A stretch of DNA of 64,000 bases from Rubricoccus sp038746605 (GTDB taxonomy: Bacteria > Bacteroidota > Rhodothermia > Rhodothermales > Rubricoccaceae). Both the position numbers and the translations under genes were made by a program. Location: contig JBCDKM010000011.1 of assembly GCA_038746605.1 (NCBI GenBank), positions 62,001 to 126,000 of the forward strand, read 5' to 3'. Position 1 is the stretch's first letter. Each line of letters begins with the position of its first letter. The notes below the pieces were generated by a model, which did no database searches, was not told the origin of the DNA, and saw only the letters and a list, made by a program, of their open reading frames with translations. Shown in pieces: positions 7,738-16,063 of the stretch.

Positions 7738-10149
7738 ATGTCCAACGCGGCTCCCTTCGAAGGCCTCGGTGTCTTCTACCTCGGAAAAGAAGCCGAGCCC
7801 GGCTCCAACGATCTAGGCCACGCTGTCCTCTACGACAGCGCCGACCTCACCACGCACGCCTTCATCGTCGGCATGACGGGGTCGGGCAAGACGGGCCTCG
7901 GGGTGGGGCTCATCGAGGAGGCCGCGCTGGACAAGATCCCGGTCATCGCCATCGACCCGAAGGGCGATCTCGGCAACCTCGCGCTGACGTTCCCGGACCT
8001 CGCGCCCGGAGACTTCCGTCCGTGGATCGATGAGAGCGAGGCCGCGCGCGAGGGCACCGATCCCGATGCACTGGCGACCAGCAAAGCGGACCTGTGGAAG
8101 AACGGACTCGGCGACTGGGGCCAGGCGCCCGACCGCATCCGCCGACTCAAGGACGCCGCCGATGTGACCATCTACACGCCCGGCTCCGACGCAGGCGTGG
8201 CGGTTAGCGTTCTGGGATCGTTGGACCCGCCGCCCGCCGATGCCCGCAGCGGCGAAGCCTTCACGGAGCGTGTGGACGCGAGCGTAAGCGGCATTCTCTC
8301 GCTTCTGGGCGTGGACGCGGACGCGATGAGCAGCCCGGAGCACGTCTTCCTCGCGAAGGTCATCGGCGACGCCTGGGCGGGCGGAAAGAGCCTCACGATC
8401 GCCGATCTGATCGGCGCGTTGCAGACGCCGCCGTTCGAGACCATCGGTGTGCTGGCCGTGGACCAGTTCTTCCCCGCGAAGGCCCGGACCGGCCTCGCGA
8501 TGAAGCTGAACGGCCTTCTCGCCTCGCCCGGCTTCGCGGCCTGGGCACAGGGCGAGCCCCTCGACGCCGACCGGCTCTTCTACGGGGACAACGGCAAACC
8601 GCAGGTCTCGATCCTGAGCATCGCGCACCTCGGCGACGAAGAGCGGCTGTTCTTCGTGACGCGCCTCCTCGGCGAGGTCCTCGCGTGGATGCGCCGCCAG
8701 CCCGGCACGGGCTCGCTGCGGGCCATCCTCTACATGGACGAGATTTTTGGCTACCTCCCCCCGAGCGCCAACCCGCCCACCAAAGCGCTCCTCCTCACGC
8801 TGCTGAAGCAGGCCCGCGCTTTCGGCCTCGGCGTCGTCCTCGCGACGCAGAACCCGGTGGACATGGACTACAAGGCGCTCTCGAACTGCGGGACGTGGTT
8901 CGTCGGCCGCCTCCAGACCGAGCGCGACAAGGACCGGCTGCTGGACGGCCTGGAGGGTGCCTCGCAGTCGTCCGGGTTCAACCGTGCCGAGGTGGACCAG
9001 CTGCTCTCGGGCATCGGGAAGCGACGGTTCTTGCTCCACAACGTCCACGAGTCCGCTCCGACGCTCCTCGCGACGCGCTGGGTGATGAGCTACCTCGCGG
9101 GCCCGCTCACGCGAACGCAGATTGCGGACCTGATGGTGGACCGGAAGAAGCAGACGGTTCCACGTGAGGACGCCCCCGCGCCGACCGAGACCGCCGAGGC
9201 GCACGCCGCCGAGTCTGCCCCCGCGACCACCGAGGCCGCCTCGGCGCCGCCCTCGACCGACGTGCCGCAGGTCTTCCTCGAGGGCTCCGACGTGGACGAG
9301 TACGTCCCGATGCTCCTCGCACGAGCGGAGGTTCCGTTCAACCGGAAGAGCCCGCCTGTGGACCACGTCGAGCGGACCACCCTGCTCACCGAGATCGTGG
9401 ACGGCCAGCCCCAGTGGGACGCAGCGGATCCTCTCGCGGAGCGCCCCGCCATGCAGACCACCGCCACCGACGGCGCCACGTTCGCAGCACTGCCGGATGG
9501 CGTGGACGCGAAGACGTTCGCGAAGTGGGAGCGGGATCTCAAGAAGTGGCTCCAGCAAGAACGCCCGCTGACGCTCTTCAAGAGCCCGAGCCTCAAGGCG
9601 ACCTCCACACCCGGTGAGGACGAGCGCGCCTTTCGGATCCGACTCACGCAGCTCGCACGAGAGGCCCGCGACGAGAAAAAGGACGCCCTTCGCGTCAAGT
9701 ACCAGAAGAAGCTCGACGCCCTTGAAAAGCGGATGCGTGCCGCCCAGGATGTCATCGAACGCGAGGCGGCGCAGGCCAGCCAGCGCAAGACGGATACGCT
9801 GGTCCGTGTCGGCACGACGCTGCTCGGGGCGTTCCTCGGCGGGCGATCCTCGCGCTCCACGCTGAGCCAGATCGGCGTCACGGCGCGGTCCGCGGGCCGG
9901 ATGTCCAAGGAGAAGGCCGACGTGCAACGCGCGGAGCAGAAACTCGCGGACCTCCAGTCCCAATACGCCGACCTGGACGCTCAGCTCCAGCGCGAGATGG
10001 ACGACCTCGACCTCGCATTCAGCCCGGAGTCGGAAACGCTGGAGACCATCGAGATCGCGGCGAAGCAGACGGACATGCACATCGCGGAGATGGCGCTTGC
10101 CTGGGTGCCGTACCGCAGAAGCCCGGACGGCCGCCTCGCTCGTGCCTGA
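7738..10149 (+). CDS. HerA/FtsK-like P-loop ATPase with C-terminal coiled coil
   Basis: A cytoplasmic ATPase of 803 residues in the helicase HerA-like (DUF87/DUF853) group. Walker A GMTGSGKT lies at residues 45-52 and a Walker B-like LYMDEIFG near residue 332, followed by LLKQARAFGLGVVLATQNP, a typical sensor segment. After an Ala/Pro/Thr-rich linker (about 480-510) come a charged helical region and a coiled coil (about 640-760) ending in alternating Glu/Gln/Leu heptads. HerA proteins usually act in DNA end processing with NurA, but no nurA-like gene is visible here, so the role is open. The ATG follows a C-rich leader, and the stop overlaps the tyrA GTG start by 8 bp. Confidence 0.85.
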   Translation: MSNAAPFEGLGVFYLGKEAEPGSNDLGHAVLYDSADLTTHAFIVGMTGSGKTGLGVGLIEEAALDKIPVIAIDPKGDLGNLALTFPDLAPGDFRPWIDESEAAREGTDPDALATSKADLWKNGLGDWGQAPDRIRRLKDAADVTIYTPGSDAGVAVSVLGSLDPPPADARSGEAFTERVDASVSGILSLLGVDADAMSSPEHVFLAKVIGDAWAGGKSLTIADLIGALQTPPFETIGVLAVDQFFPAKARTGLAMKLNGLLASPGFAAWAQGEPLDADRLFYGDNGKPQVSILSIAHLGDEERLFFVTRLLGEVLAWMRRQPGTGSLRAILYMDEIFGYLPPSANPPTKALLLTLLKQARAFGLGVVLATQNPVDMDYKALSNCGTWFVGRLQTERDKDRLLDGLEGASQSSGFNRAEVDQLLSGIGKRRFLLHNVHESAPTLLATRWVMSYLAGPLTRTQIADLMVDRKKQTVPREDAPAPTETAEAHAAESAPATTEAASAPPSTDVPQVFLEGSDVDEYVPMLLARAEVPFNRKSPPVDHVERTTLLTEIVDGQPQWDAADPLAERPAMQTTATDGATFAALPDGVDAKTFAKWERDLKKWLQQERPLTLFKSPSLKATSTPGEDERAFRIRLTQLAREARDEKKDALRVKYQKKLDALEKRMRAAQDVIEREAAQASQRKTDTLVRVGTTLLGAFLGGRSSRSTLSQIGVTARSAGRMSKEKADVQRAEQKLADLQSQYADLDAQLQREMDDLDLAFSPESETLETIEIAAKQTDMHIAEMALAWVPYRRSPDGRLARA

Positions 10150-11218
10150 TCCTCCACGTTGCATCGCGATCCTCGGGACTGGCCTCATCGGAGGGTCCCT
10201 CGCGCTCGCCCTCCGCGCCCGCCAGCCGGGCGTAGAGATCGTCGGCTACGACCGCGATCCCGAGCAACTCGCCCTCGCGCTGGAACGGGGCGCCCTCCAT
10301 CGCGCCGCCGACTCTGCCCGCCTCGGTGCCGAGGCGGCCGACCTCGTGATCCTCGCCGTGCCGACCCACGCGATGCCCGACGCGCTTGCGGAGATCGCGG
10401 GCGCCCTCGCGCCGGGCACGCTCGTGACCGACGTGGCCTCGGTGAAGGGACCGGTGGCCGACGCTGCACGTGAGTGTCTCCCGGAGGCCGTCACGTTTGT
10501 CGGCGGCCACCCGATGGCGGGCGCTGAGCGCGGCGGGATGGCCCACGCGGACGCGCTCTTGTTCGAGAACGCCGTCTACGTCCTGACAGAGGCGGATCCG
10601 CGCGCTGTCTGGCTAGCGGAATCGGTCGGCGCGAGGCCCGTCGTGATGGACGCTGAGCGGCACGACGCCGTGGTGGCGGCGGTGAGCCACCTGCCCCAAC
10701 TGGCAGCGGTCGCGCTCGTCGGGCTGGCGTCAGACGTGGGCGACGACGCGCTCGCCCTCGCGGCGGGCGGTTTTCGCGACATGACGCGCATCGCCTCGTC
10801 GCCGTTCGGGATGTGGGGCGGGATCCTGGGCGCCAACCGCGAGGCCGTCCTCGGGGCGCTGGACGCGTACTCCGCCCGCGTCGGGTCCCTCCGCGAGGCC
10901 GTCGAGGCGGGCGACCTCGGGCGAGTCCGGGAGACGTTCGAGGCCTCGGCCACCACCCGAAGCGCGATTCCCTCGCACTCGAAGGGCTTCCTCACCCCAC
11001 TGGCGGAAGTCACGCTCTGGGCCGAGGACCGCGTCGGGTTCCTCGCGATGGTCACGGGAGCGCTGGCGGGCGCCGAGATCAACATCAAGGACATGGAATT
11101 GCTGCGCGTGCGCGAGAATGAGGGCGGCGCGTTTCGCCTCGCATTCGCGGACGACCCCACGGCGGAGCACGCCATTCGGGTTCTGCACGAGAACGGGTTT
11201 CGGGCCGAGCGTCGGTGA
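10142..11218 (+). CDS. tyrA: Prephenate dehydrogenase with C-terminal ACT domain
   Basis: TyrA oxidises and decarboxylates prephenate to 4-hydroxyphenylpyruvate with NAD(P) in tyrosine synthesis. The product has the Rossmann motif GTGLIGGSLALAL (residues 12-24), DLVILAVP, VASVKGP, the catalytic-site segment GGHPMAGAERGG, and HDAVVAAVSHLPQ. The last 75 or so residues form an ACT domain (VTLWAEDRVGFLAMVTGALAGAEINIK), so tyrosine feedback is likely. The start is placed at the GTG at 10142, inside the end of the ATPase gene; the frame extends upstream only to a TTG with no family similarity. Residues 59-65 (ARLGAEA) are encoded by a copy of the dispersed palindrome just before the DLVILAVP strand. 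Confidence 0.92.
   Translation: MPDPPRCIAILGTGLIGGSLALALRARQPGVEIVGYDRDPEQLALALERGALHRAADSARLGAEAADLVILAVPTHAMPDALAEIAGALAPGTLVTDVASVKGPVADAARECLPEAVTFVGGHPMAGAERGGMAHADALLFENAVYVLTEADPRAVWLAESVGARPVVMDAERHDAVVAAVSHLPQLAAVALVGLASDVGDDALALAAGGFRDMTRIASSPFGMWGGILGANREAVLGALDAYSARVGSLREAVEAGDLGRVRETFEASATTRSAIPSHSKGFLTPLAEVTLWAEDRVGFLAMVTGALAGAEINIKDMELLRVRENEGGAFRLAFADDPTAEHAIRVLHENGFRAERR
10318..10337. repeat. Dispersed palindrome inside tyrA
   Basis: A perfect palindrome CCGCCTCGGTGCCGAGGCGG in the tyrA frame, encoding ARLGAEA. It falls in the variable helix before the conserved DLVILAVP strand. Confidence 0.8.
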
Positions 11219-11261
11219 GCGCTTGACGGACTCCGCACTGAGCCCGCCCAGTCCGCCTCGG

Positions 11262-11269
11262 TAGCTTCG
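11262..11269 (+). promoter_or_regulatory. Putative Bacteroidota-type -7 box for hisS
   Basis: TAGCTTCG ends 23 nt before the hisS ATG and resembles TAnnTTTG with one difference. No convincing -33 TTTG box is visible. Confidence 0.4.
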
Positions 11270-11292
11270 CCGCCTCCTCCCCCGCCCTCCCG

Positions 11293-12651
11293 ATGAGCCG
11301 CGACCTCGTCAAACCCCGCCCGATCTCCGGCTTCCCCGAGTTCCTCCCCGACGAACAGATCACGTTCGACTGGGCCCGCGATCTCATCCGGCGGCACTAC
11401 GAGAGCTTCGGCTTCACGCCCATCGAAACACCTGCGGTGGAACGAACGGAGGTGCTCCTCGCGAAGGGCGGCAACGACCGCGAGATCTATGGCCTACGCC
11501 GCCTCGCCGACGATGAGACGCCCCAACGCGGCGATGACCCTTCAGACCTCGCGCTCCACTTCGACCTGACGGTGCCGCTCGCGCGGTACGTCGCGCAGAA
11601 CGCCGGGCAGCTCCCCTTCCCGTTTCGGCGGTACCAGATCCAGCCCGTCTGGCGCGGTGAGCGTCCGCAAGCCGGGCGCTACCGCCAGTTCTACCAGGCC
11701 GACATCGACGTGATCGGCGACGGCGCGCTCTCGCTCTTCAACGACGCCGAGATGCCCGCGATCATCTCGGGCATCTTCGCCGAGATGACCATCGGGCCGT
11801 TCACCATCCGGATCAACAACCGGAAGGTGCTGCGCGGTCTCCTCGCGAGCATCGGCCTGGAGGCGAACGAAGCAGAGGCCATCCGCGCCTTCGACCGGAT
11901 CGACAAGATCGGCCGCGAAAGGACGGCGCAGCAGCTCGCCGACCTCGGCGGAAGCGACGAGGGCATCGCGTCTCTGCTCGCGCTGGCCGATCCCGGCCGC
12001 GGCACCGACGACTGGCTAGAGCACCTCGGCACGATGTCCGTCAACGACCTGTTCGCGCAAGGCGTGAACGAGCTTCGGACAGTCGTGGAAGGCGTCCGCG
12101 CGATGGGCGTCCCGGAGGACCACTTCGCCGTGGACCCGAGCCTCGCGAGAGGACTCGACTACTACACCGGGACCATCTACGAAACTCGCCTCAACGATCA
12201 CCTCGAGGTAGGCAGCATCTGCGGCGGTGGCCGCTACGACAACCTCGCGGAGAACTACACCACCCGGCAGCTTCCCGGCGTGGGCATCTCCATCGGCCTC
12301 ACGCGGATGATTCCTCGGCTCTTTGAGGCAGGCGTCCTCACGCCGGGCCGGTCCACACCCGCGCGCATCCTCGTGACGCTCTTCGGGGACGAGCAATGGC
12401 CGCATCTTCTCCGGCTGGCGGCAGAGCTCCGCGAGGCAGGAATCCCCACCGAGGTCTACGCCGAGGCCAAGAAGCTCAAGCAGCAGCTCAAGTACGCCGC
12501 GCGCAAGGGGCACGACCTCGTCGTGATCGCGGGGCCGAACGAGGTCGCAGCGGGGACGGTCAACCTGAAGGACATGCGCGAGGGCGGCGGGCAACAGACC
12601 GTCGAGGTCGCGCAGTTGACGAGGGTCGCCACCGAGGCGCTGTCCCGCTGA
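11293..12651 (+). CDS. hisS: Histidine-tRNA ligase
   Basis: A class II aminoacyl-tRNA synthetase that charges tRNA-His; cytoplasmic homodimer, 452 residues. Motif 2 is visible in FRRYQIQPVWRGERPQAGRYRQFYQADIDVIG, and the histidine-specific motifs are GLDYYTGTIYE and GGGRYDNL. The C-terminal anticodon-binding domain starts near RILVTLFGDE and ends with KLKQQLKYAARKGHDLVVIAGPNE. The ATG at 11293 directly precedes SRDLVKPRPISGFPEFLP, the usual start region. It stands alone, with a TAGCTTCG box upstream and a dispersed palindrome right after its stop. It is not linked to the his biosynthetic operon 26 kb away. Confidence 0.96.
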   Translation: MSRDLVKPRPISGFPEFLPDEQITFDWARDLIRRHYESFGFTPIETPAVERTEVLLAKGGNDREIYGLRRLADDETPQRGDDPSDLALHFDLTVPLARYVAQNAGQLPFPFRRYQIQPVWRGERPQAGRYRQFYQADIDVIGDGALSLFNDAEMPAIISGIFAEMTIGPFTIRINNRKVLRGLLASIGLEANEAEAIRAFDRIDKIGRERTAQQLADLGGSDEGIASLLALADPGRGTDDWLEHLGTMSVNDLFAQGVNELRTVVEGVRAMGVPEDHFAVDPSLARGLDYYTGTIYETRLNDHLEVGSICGGGRYDNLAENYTTRQLPGVGISIGLTRMIPRLFEAGVLTPGRSTPARILVTLFGDEQWPHLLRLAAELREAGIPTEVYAEAKKLKQQLKYAARKGHDLVVIAGPNEVAAGTVNLKDMREGGGQQTVEVAQLTRVATEALSR

Positions 12652-12657
12652 CCCGGC

Positions 12658-12677
12658 CCGCCTCGGCACCGAGGCAG
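12658..12677. repeat. Dispersed palindrome, 3' of hisS
   Basis: CCGCCTCGGCACCGAGGCAG, one mismatch to the core, beginning 6 nt after the hisS stop. Confidence 0.8.
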
Positions 12678-12832
12678 GCGCACTCGGCGCGGGGTCACGG
12701 CACAAGAAGGCCCCGCAGAGGCGCGAGGCCGTCCGGGGCTCCATCTTGATCCTCCACACCGCCACCGGCCGGAGCGACGCAGCCCCGGGACTCGAACGCG
12801 GCACCCACCGCACCGCGTCCCTCCGCGCTCGC

Positions 12833-14092
12833 ATGTCCACCTTCGACTCCTTCGGCCTCGCGCCCTCCGTCCTCCGGGGCGTGCGCGATGCTGGCTACAC
12901 CACCCCCACGCCGGTCCAGGCCGCCACCCTGCCTTTCGCGCTAAAGGGCATCGATGTTGTCGGTGTTGCCCAGACGGGCACAGGCAAGACGGCGGCCTTC
13001 GTGCTCCCGATCTTGGACTACCTGGAGAAAGAGCCCACCGAGGGCAAGAAACGGGTCATCCGCGCGCTCATCGTCACGCCGACGCGCGAGCTCGCGCTGC
13101 AGATCGAGGACTCCGTCCAGACCTACGGCGCGACCACCCGTCTCCGCAGCGCGACGATCTACGGCGGCGTCGGGAAGGGCAAGCAGCGGACAGCGCTCCG
13201 CAACGGCGTGGACATCGTCGTCGCGACACCCGGTCGCCTGCTGGATCTCCTCGGCGAGGGCCTACTCGACCTCGACTGGGTGGACATCCTCGTGCTGGAC
13301 GAAGCCGACCGGATGCTCGACATGGGCTTCATCCGCGACGTGCGGAAGATCGTCGCGGCCGTCCCCGAGCAGCGCCAGACGCTCCTCTTCTCCGCCACCA
13401 TGCCGACGGAGATTCAGGACCTCGCGCGAACCGTCCTGTACAAGCCGGAGGTGATTGAGGTCGGGCAGCGACGGGATCCCGCGAAGACGGTGGCGCAGCA
13501 GGCCGTCCGGGTAGCGGAGAAAGACAAGCAGCACCTCTTGCAGCACCTGCTGGAGAACGAGCCCATCGAGAAGGCCATCGTCTTCACGCGCACCAAGTAC
13601 CGCGCCGACCGGGTCAATAAAAAGCTGGACCGCGCCGGGTTCGACGCCATCGCGATCCACTCCAACCGCTCCCAGGGCCAGCGCCAGCGCGCGCTCAAGG
13701 GCTTCGAGGACGGCCAGTACCGCGTCCTCGTCGCCACAGACATCGCTGCGCGCGGGATCGACATCGAGGGCGTCACGCACGTCGTCAACTTCGACGCCCC
13801 GAACGTGCCGGAGGACTACATCCACCGCATCGGCCGGACCGGACGCGCGGAGTCAACTGGGGACGCGATCACGTTCGTCTCCGCCGCCGAGACGGGCCAC
13901 CTCCGGGCCATCGAGAAGCACACCGGGCGTCCGCTCACGCGCGAGACATACGGCCGCTTCGCGCGAGGGGCCGAGTTGGAATCTCCGCCCGAGCCGAAGA
14001 AGAAGGGCGGATCGCGCGGCGGCAACCGGGGCCGTTCGGCGCAGCCCCAGCGTGGGCGCAAGCCCAAAGGTCGCGGCAAGAGGCGCCGCTAG
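12833..14092 (+). CDS. DEAD-box ATP-dependent RNA helicase
   Basis: A 419-residue RNA helicase of the RhlE/DeaD type, acting on structured RNA in the cytoplasm. All core motifs are present in order: FDSFGLAPSV and GYTTPTPVQ (Q motif), AQTGTGKT (I), PTRELA (Ia), TPGR (Ib), DEAD (II), SAT (III), IVFTRTK (IV), ATDIAARGIDI (V) and HRIGRTGR (VI). The tail is basic and Gly/Arg/Lys-rich (GGNRGRSAQPQRGRKPKGRGKRRR in part), typical of an RNA-binding extension. The ATG at 12833 begins at MSTFDSFGL; the open frame continues upstream for 29 codons without helicase similarity. It converges with nth across a dispersed palindrome that fills the 27-bp gap. Confidence 0.94.
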   Translation: MSTFDSFGLAPSVLRGVRDAGYTTPTPVQAATLPFALKGIDVVGVAQTGTGKTAAFVLPILDYLEKEPTEGKKRVIRALIVTPTRELALQIEDSVQTYGATTRLRSATIYGGVGKGKQRTALRNGVDIVVATPGRLLDLLGEGLLDLDWVDILVLDEADRMLDMGFIRDVRKIVAAVPEQRQTLLFSATMPTEIQDLARTVLYKPEVIEVGQRRDPAKTVAQQAVRVAEKDKQHLLQHLLENEPIEKAIVFTRTKYRADRVNKKLDRAGFDAIAIHSNRSQGQRQRALKGFEDGQYRVLVATDIAARGIDIEGVTHVVNFDAPNVPEDYIHRIGRTGRAESTGDAITFVSAAETGHLRAIEKHTGRPLTRETYGRFARGAELESPPEPKKKGGSRGGNRGRSAQPQRGRKPKGRGKRRR

Positions 14093-14097
14093 CTCTT

Positions 14098-14119
14098 CCC
14101 GCCTCGGCACCGAGGCGGG
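14098..14119. repeat. Dispersed palindrome between convergent helicase and nth genes
   Basis: The core with CCC/GGG ends, starting 6 nt after the helicase stop and ending directly at the nth stop on the other strand, so the palindrome is essentially the whole intergenic space. Confidence 0.88.
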
Positions 14120-14983
14120 CTACCCTACGCGGTAGTCCTTCACGCGCTTGGTTGTCCGCCCGGTCTTCGTCTCGAAGAGGTTCATCGAGCCCGTTGAGGG
14201 CTCACAAAGCTGCTCCACGCCGTAGCGGTCCACCTTCGTGGCGGGCTCGTCGAAGTACCGGCCGGAGGTCTTGGACCAGTAGCGGCCCTTCGTCTTGTCG
14301 AGCCCCGTCACCGGGTCCGGGAGCGCGTCGACGCGGGCGTAGTAGTCGCAGACCCATTCTCCAGACTCGTCAGGCGTCGCGATGGAACAACGGTCGCACT
14401 TGGGGGCGCGCGCCTCGCAGGTGTACCGGCCGTGAAGGATGAACAGATGGTGCGCCTCGCCCCAGTCCTCGCGAGGGAGCACACGCCGCAGCCCCTTCTC
14501 CACCGCCAGCGGTGTCGGCTGATCCTTCACGAGGCCAATCCGGTTGGCGACGCGGAAGACGTGCGTGTCCACCGCGATGGCAGGCTCATCGAAGGCCACC
14601 TGCACGACGACGTTGGCAGTCTTGCGTCCGACGCCCGCGAGCTTGACCAACTCCTTGTGCTCGCGGGGTACCTCGCCTCCGTACTGCTCCACGAGCATCT
14701 GGGCCGTCTTCGCGAGGGCTTTGGCCTTGTTGTTCGGGTACGTGACGGAGCGGATGTACGGGAAGAGATCGTCCGCGTCCGCCTCGGCCATCGCGTGGGC
14801 TGTCGGGTAGGCTTCGAAAAGAGTCGGTGTGACCATGTTGACCCGTGCGTCGGTGCACTGGGCGGAGAGAATCACCGCGATGAGCAGTTGGAACTCGCTC
14901 CCGAAGTCCAGTTCCGTCTCTGCGCGAGGGATCCTGGTGCGGAGACGATCGAGGACGATGGAGGCCTTCTCTTTCCGGGTCAT
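14120..14983 (-). CDS. nth: Endonuclease III-like DNA glycosylase/AP lyase with odd Fe-S loop and tail
   Basis: A base-excision-repair glycosylase/AP lyase that removes oxidised pyrimidines. The helix-hairpin-helix LVKLAGVGRKTANVV contains the catalytic Lys (K121), and the Asp of AVDTHVFRV (D139) is present; LLIAVILSAQCTD is the usual N-terminal helix. Two features are unusual. The Fe-S cysteines are C189-x6-C196-x2-C199-x12-C212, whereas the family spacing of the last gap is x5. The protein is 287 residues against about 211 in E. coli, because about 75 residues follow the last Cys (GLDKTKGRYWSKTSGRYFDE and onward). The ATG at 14983 gives the standard start. It converges with the helicase gene. 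Confidence 0.9.
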   Translation of the reverse strand: MTRKEKASIVLDRLRTRIPRAETELDFGSEFQLLIAVILSAQCTDARVNMVTPTLFEAYPTAHAMAEADADDLFPYIRSVTYPNNKAKALAKTAQMLVEQYGGEVPREHKELVKLAGVGRKTANVVVQVAFDEPAIAVDTHVFRVANRIGLVKDQPTPLAVEKGLRRVLPREDWGEAHHLFILHGRYTCEARAPKCDRCSIATPDESGEWVCDYYARVDALPDPVTGLDKTKGRYWSKTSGRYFDEPATKVDRYGVEQLCEPSTGSMNLFETKTGRTTKRVKDYRVG

Positions 14984-15258
14984 GGGGACATGCGGTGGAG
15001 CGTGCGCTCCCGCTCGTAGGCGATGGCGAGAAGCGGGTCGAACCTTGTACGGCCCGTCGTCGCGCGGTGCTCCGTCGGGTCTGACCCATTTGAAGGGGAT
15101 CGCGTCAGCGCGCCCGATCCTGGTTCATGCCACCCTGTGACCTGCAGTAGCCACCCCAGAGGCCTCCCGGCTGTGAATCTCACTGTTTCTCGGAACTCGA
15201 AGCGAATCTGTGAACTTTCACTCTTGACTGAAAGCTCCTCTCCCCACCACTTCCTCCC
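14984..15258. other. Intergenic region between nth and the DoxX gene
   Basis: A divergent gap of 275 bp, slightly lower in G+C than its surroundings near 15180-15240 (AACTTTCACTCTTGACTGAA). I see no gene, RNA or strong hairpin. Promoters for both flanking genes should lie here, but no clear box was found. Confidence 0.5.
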
Positions 15259-16017
15259 ATGTTCGAACGTCTCACTGCCTGGGCCGACACCAACCGCGGC
15301 GTTGCTCTGGACCTCATCCGCATCTACCTGGGCGTCGGCTTGTTTGCGCGCGGCATCGTGTTCCTCAACGACACTAGCGCCGTCGTCGAGTTGGCGGGAG
15401 CAGACGGGAGCGGCTTTTCGTCTGTGGCGCTCGCCCACTACATCGGACTCGCTCACCTGGGCGGGGGAATCTTACTCGCGGGCGGCCTTCTGACGCGCGT
15501 CGCGGCGATCCTTCAGATCCCCGTGCTCTTCGGCGCGACGTTCATCATCCACTTCCCCGAGTCCTTCCTCGCGGCGAATCAGTCGTTCGCTTTCTCGGCG
15601 TTGGTTCTCGCACTGCTCTGCGTCTTCGCGGTCTGGGGCGGTGGCCGCTGGTCGCTGGATCGCGCCATCACGCGCTGGAATTCTGAAAACGAGGAGAACG
15701 AGGCGCAGATCGCCGAGAGTCGTCTCCAAGAAAGCCGGGAGCGGGACCGGGAGCGTCGCCGTCGCCTCGCCGCTGAGCGCGCGATGGCTCCGCCTGCCTC
15801 TGTGGACCCGGAGACGGCACCTTGCATCCACGGCTACGACCGCGAGGACCCGCACGTCAGAATGGAACGGACGTATGGACCGATCTCTCGCCTGCGCTTC
15901 GTCTTCGGGACACACCCGCGTCCTCGGTCCGTCACGTTCCGGTGCTCCGAGTGCCAGGGGGTCGTAGACGTCGTGACCGAGGCGGAGGAAGTCGAAGCGT
16001 ACCGGTTCGCCCGATAA
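15259..16017 (+). CDS. DoxX-family membrane protein with soluble C-terminal CxxC domain
   Basis: A 252-residue inner-membrane protein. Residues 1-145 match the four-helix DoxX arrangement (LDLIRIYLGVGLFARGIVFL, YIGLAHLGGGILLAGGLLTR, IPVLFGATFIIHFP and a final hydrophobic helix). A charged Glu/Arg coiled region (about 150-180) follows. The C-terminal 65 residues are soluble, with CIHGYDRED and FRCSECQGVVDV, which looks like half of a metal-binding knuckle. DoxX proteins are often tied to oxidative stress or quinone chemistry, but the function here is unknown. The tail is not part of the usual family architecture. Confidence 0.75.
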   Translation: MFERLTAWADTNRGVALDLIRIYLGVGLFARGIVFLNDTSAVVELAGADGSGFSSVALAHYIGLAHLGGGILLAGGLLTRVAAILQIPVLFGATFIIHFPESFLAANQSFAFSALVLALLCVFAVWGGGRWSLDRAITRWNSENEENEAQIAESRLQESRERDRERRRRLAAERAMAPPASVDPETAPCIHGYDREDPHVRMERTYGPISRLRFVFGTHPRPRSVTFRCSECQGVVDVVTEAEEVEAYRFAR

Positions 16018-16051
16018 GGCCAGGCTGTCGTCGGACTGCCAGGAGGCGCGC

Positions 16052-16059
16052 TAGCTTCG
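16052..16059 (+). promoter_or_regulatory. Putative -7 box for the Lnb-like gene
   Basis: TAGCTTCG ends only 4 nt before the ATG at 16064. If it is used, the transcript would be leaderless or nearly so. Confidence 0.38.
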
Positions 16060-16063
16060 AGCG

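Noticed and set aside
7813..10188. Long open frame of about 790 codons opposite the HerA-like gene
   Set aside because: High-G+C antisense shadow: Arg/Val/Glu/Leu-rich with no domain, while the plus-strand frame has Walker motifs.
12700..12745. GGCCCCG...CGGGGCT as a terminator after hisS
   Set aside because: Arms pair imperfectly around an 18-nt loop and no T-tract follows.
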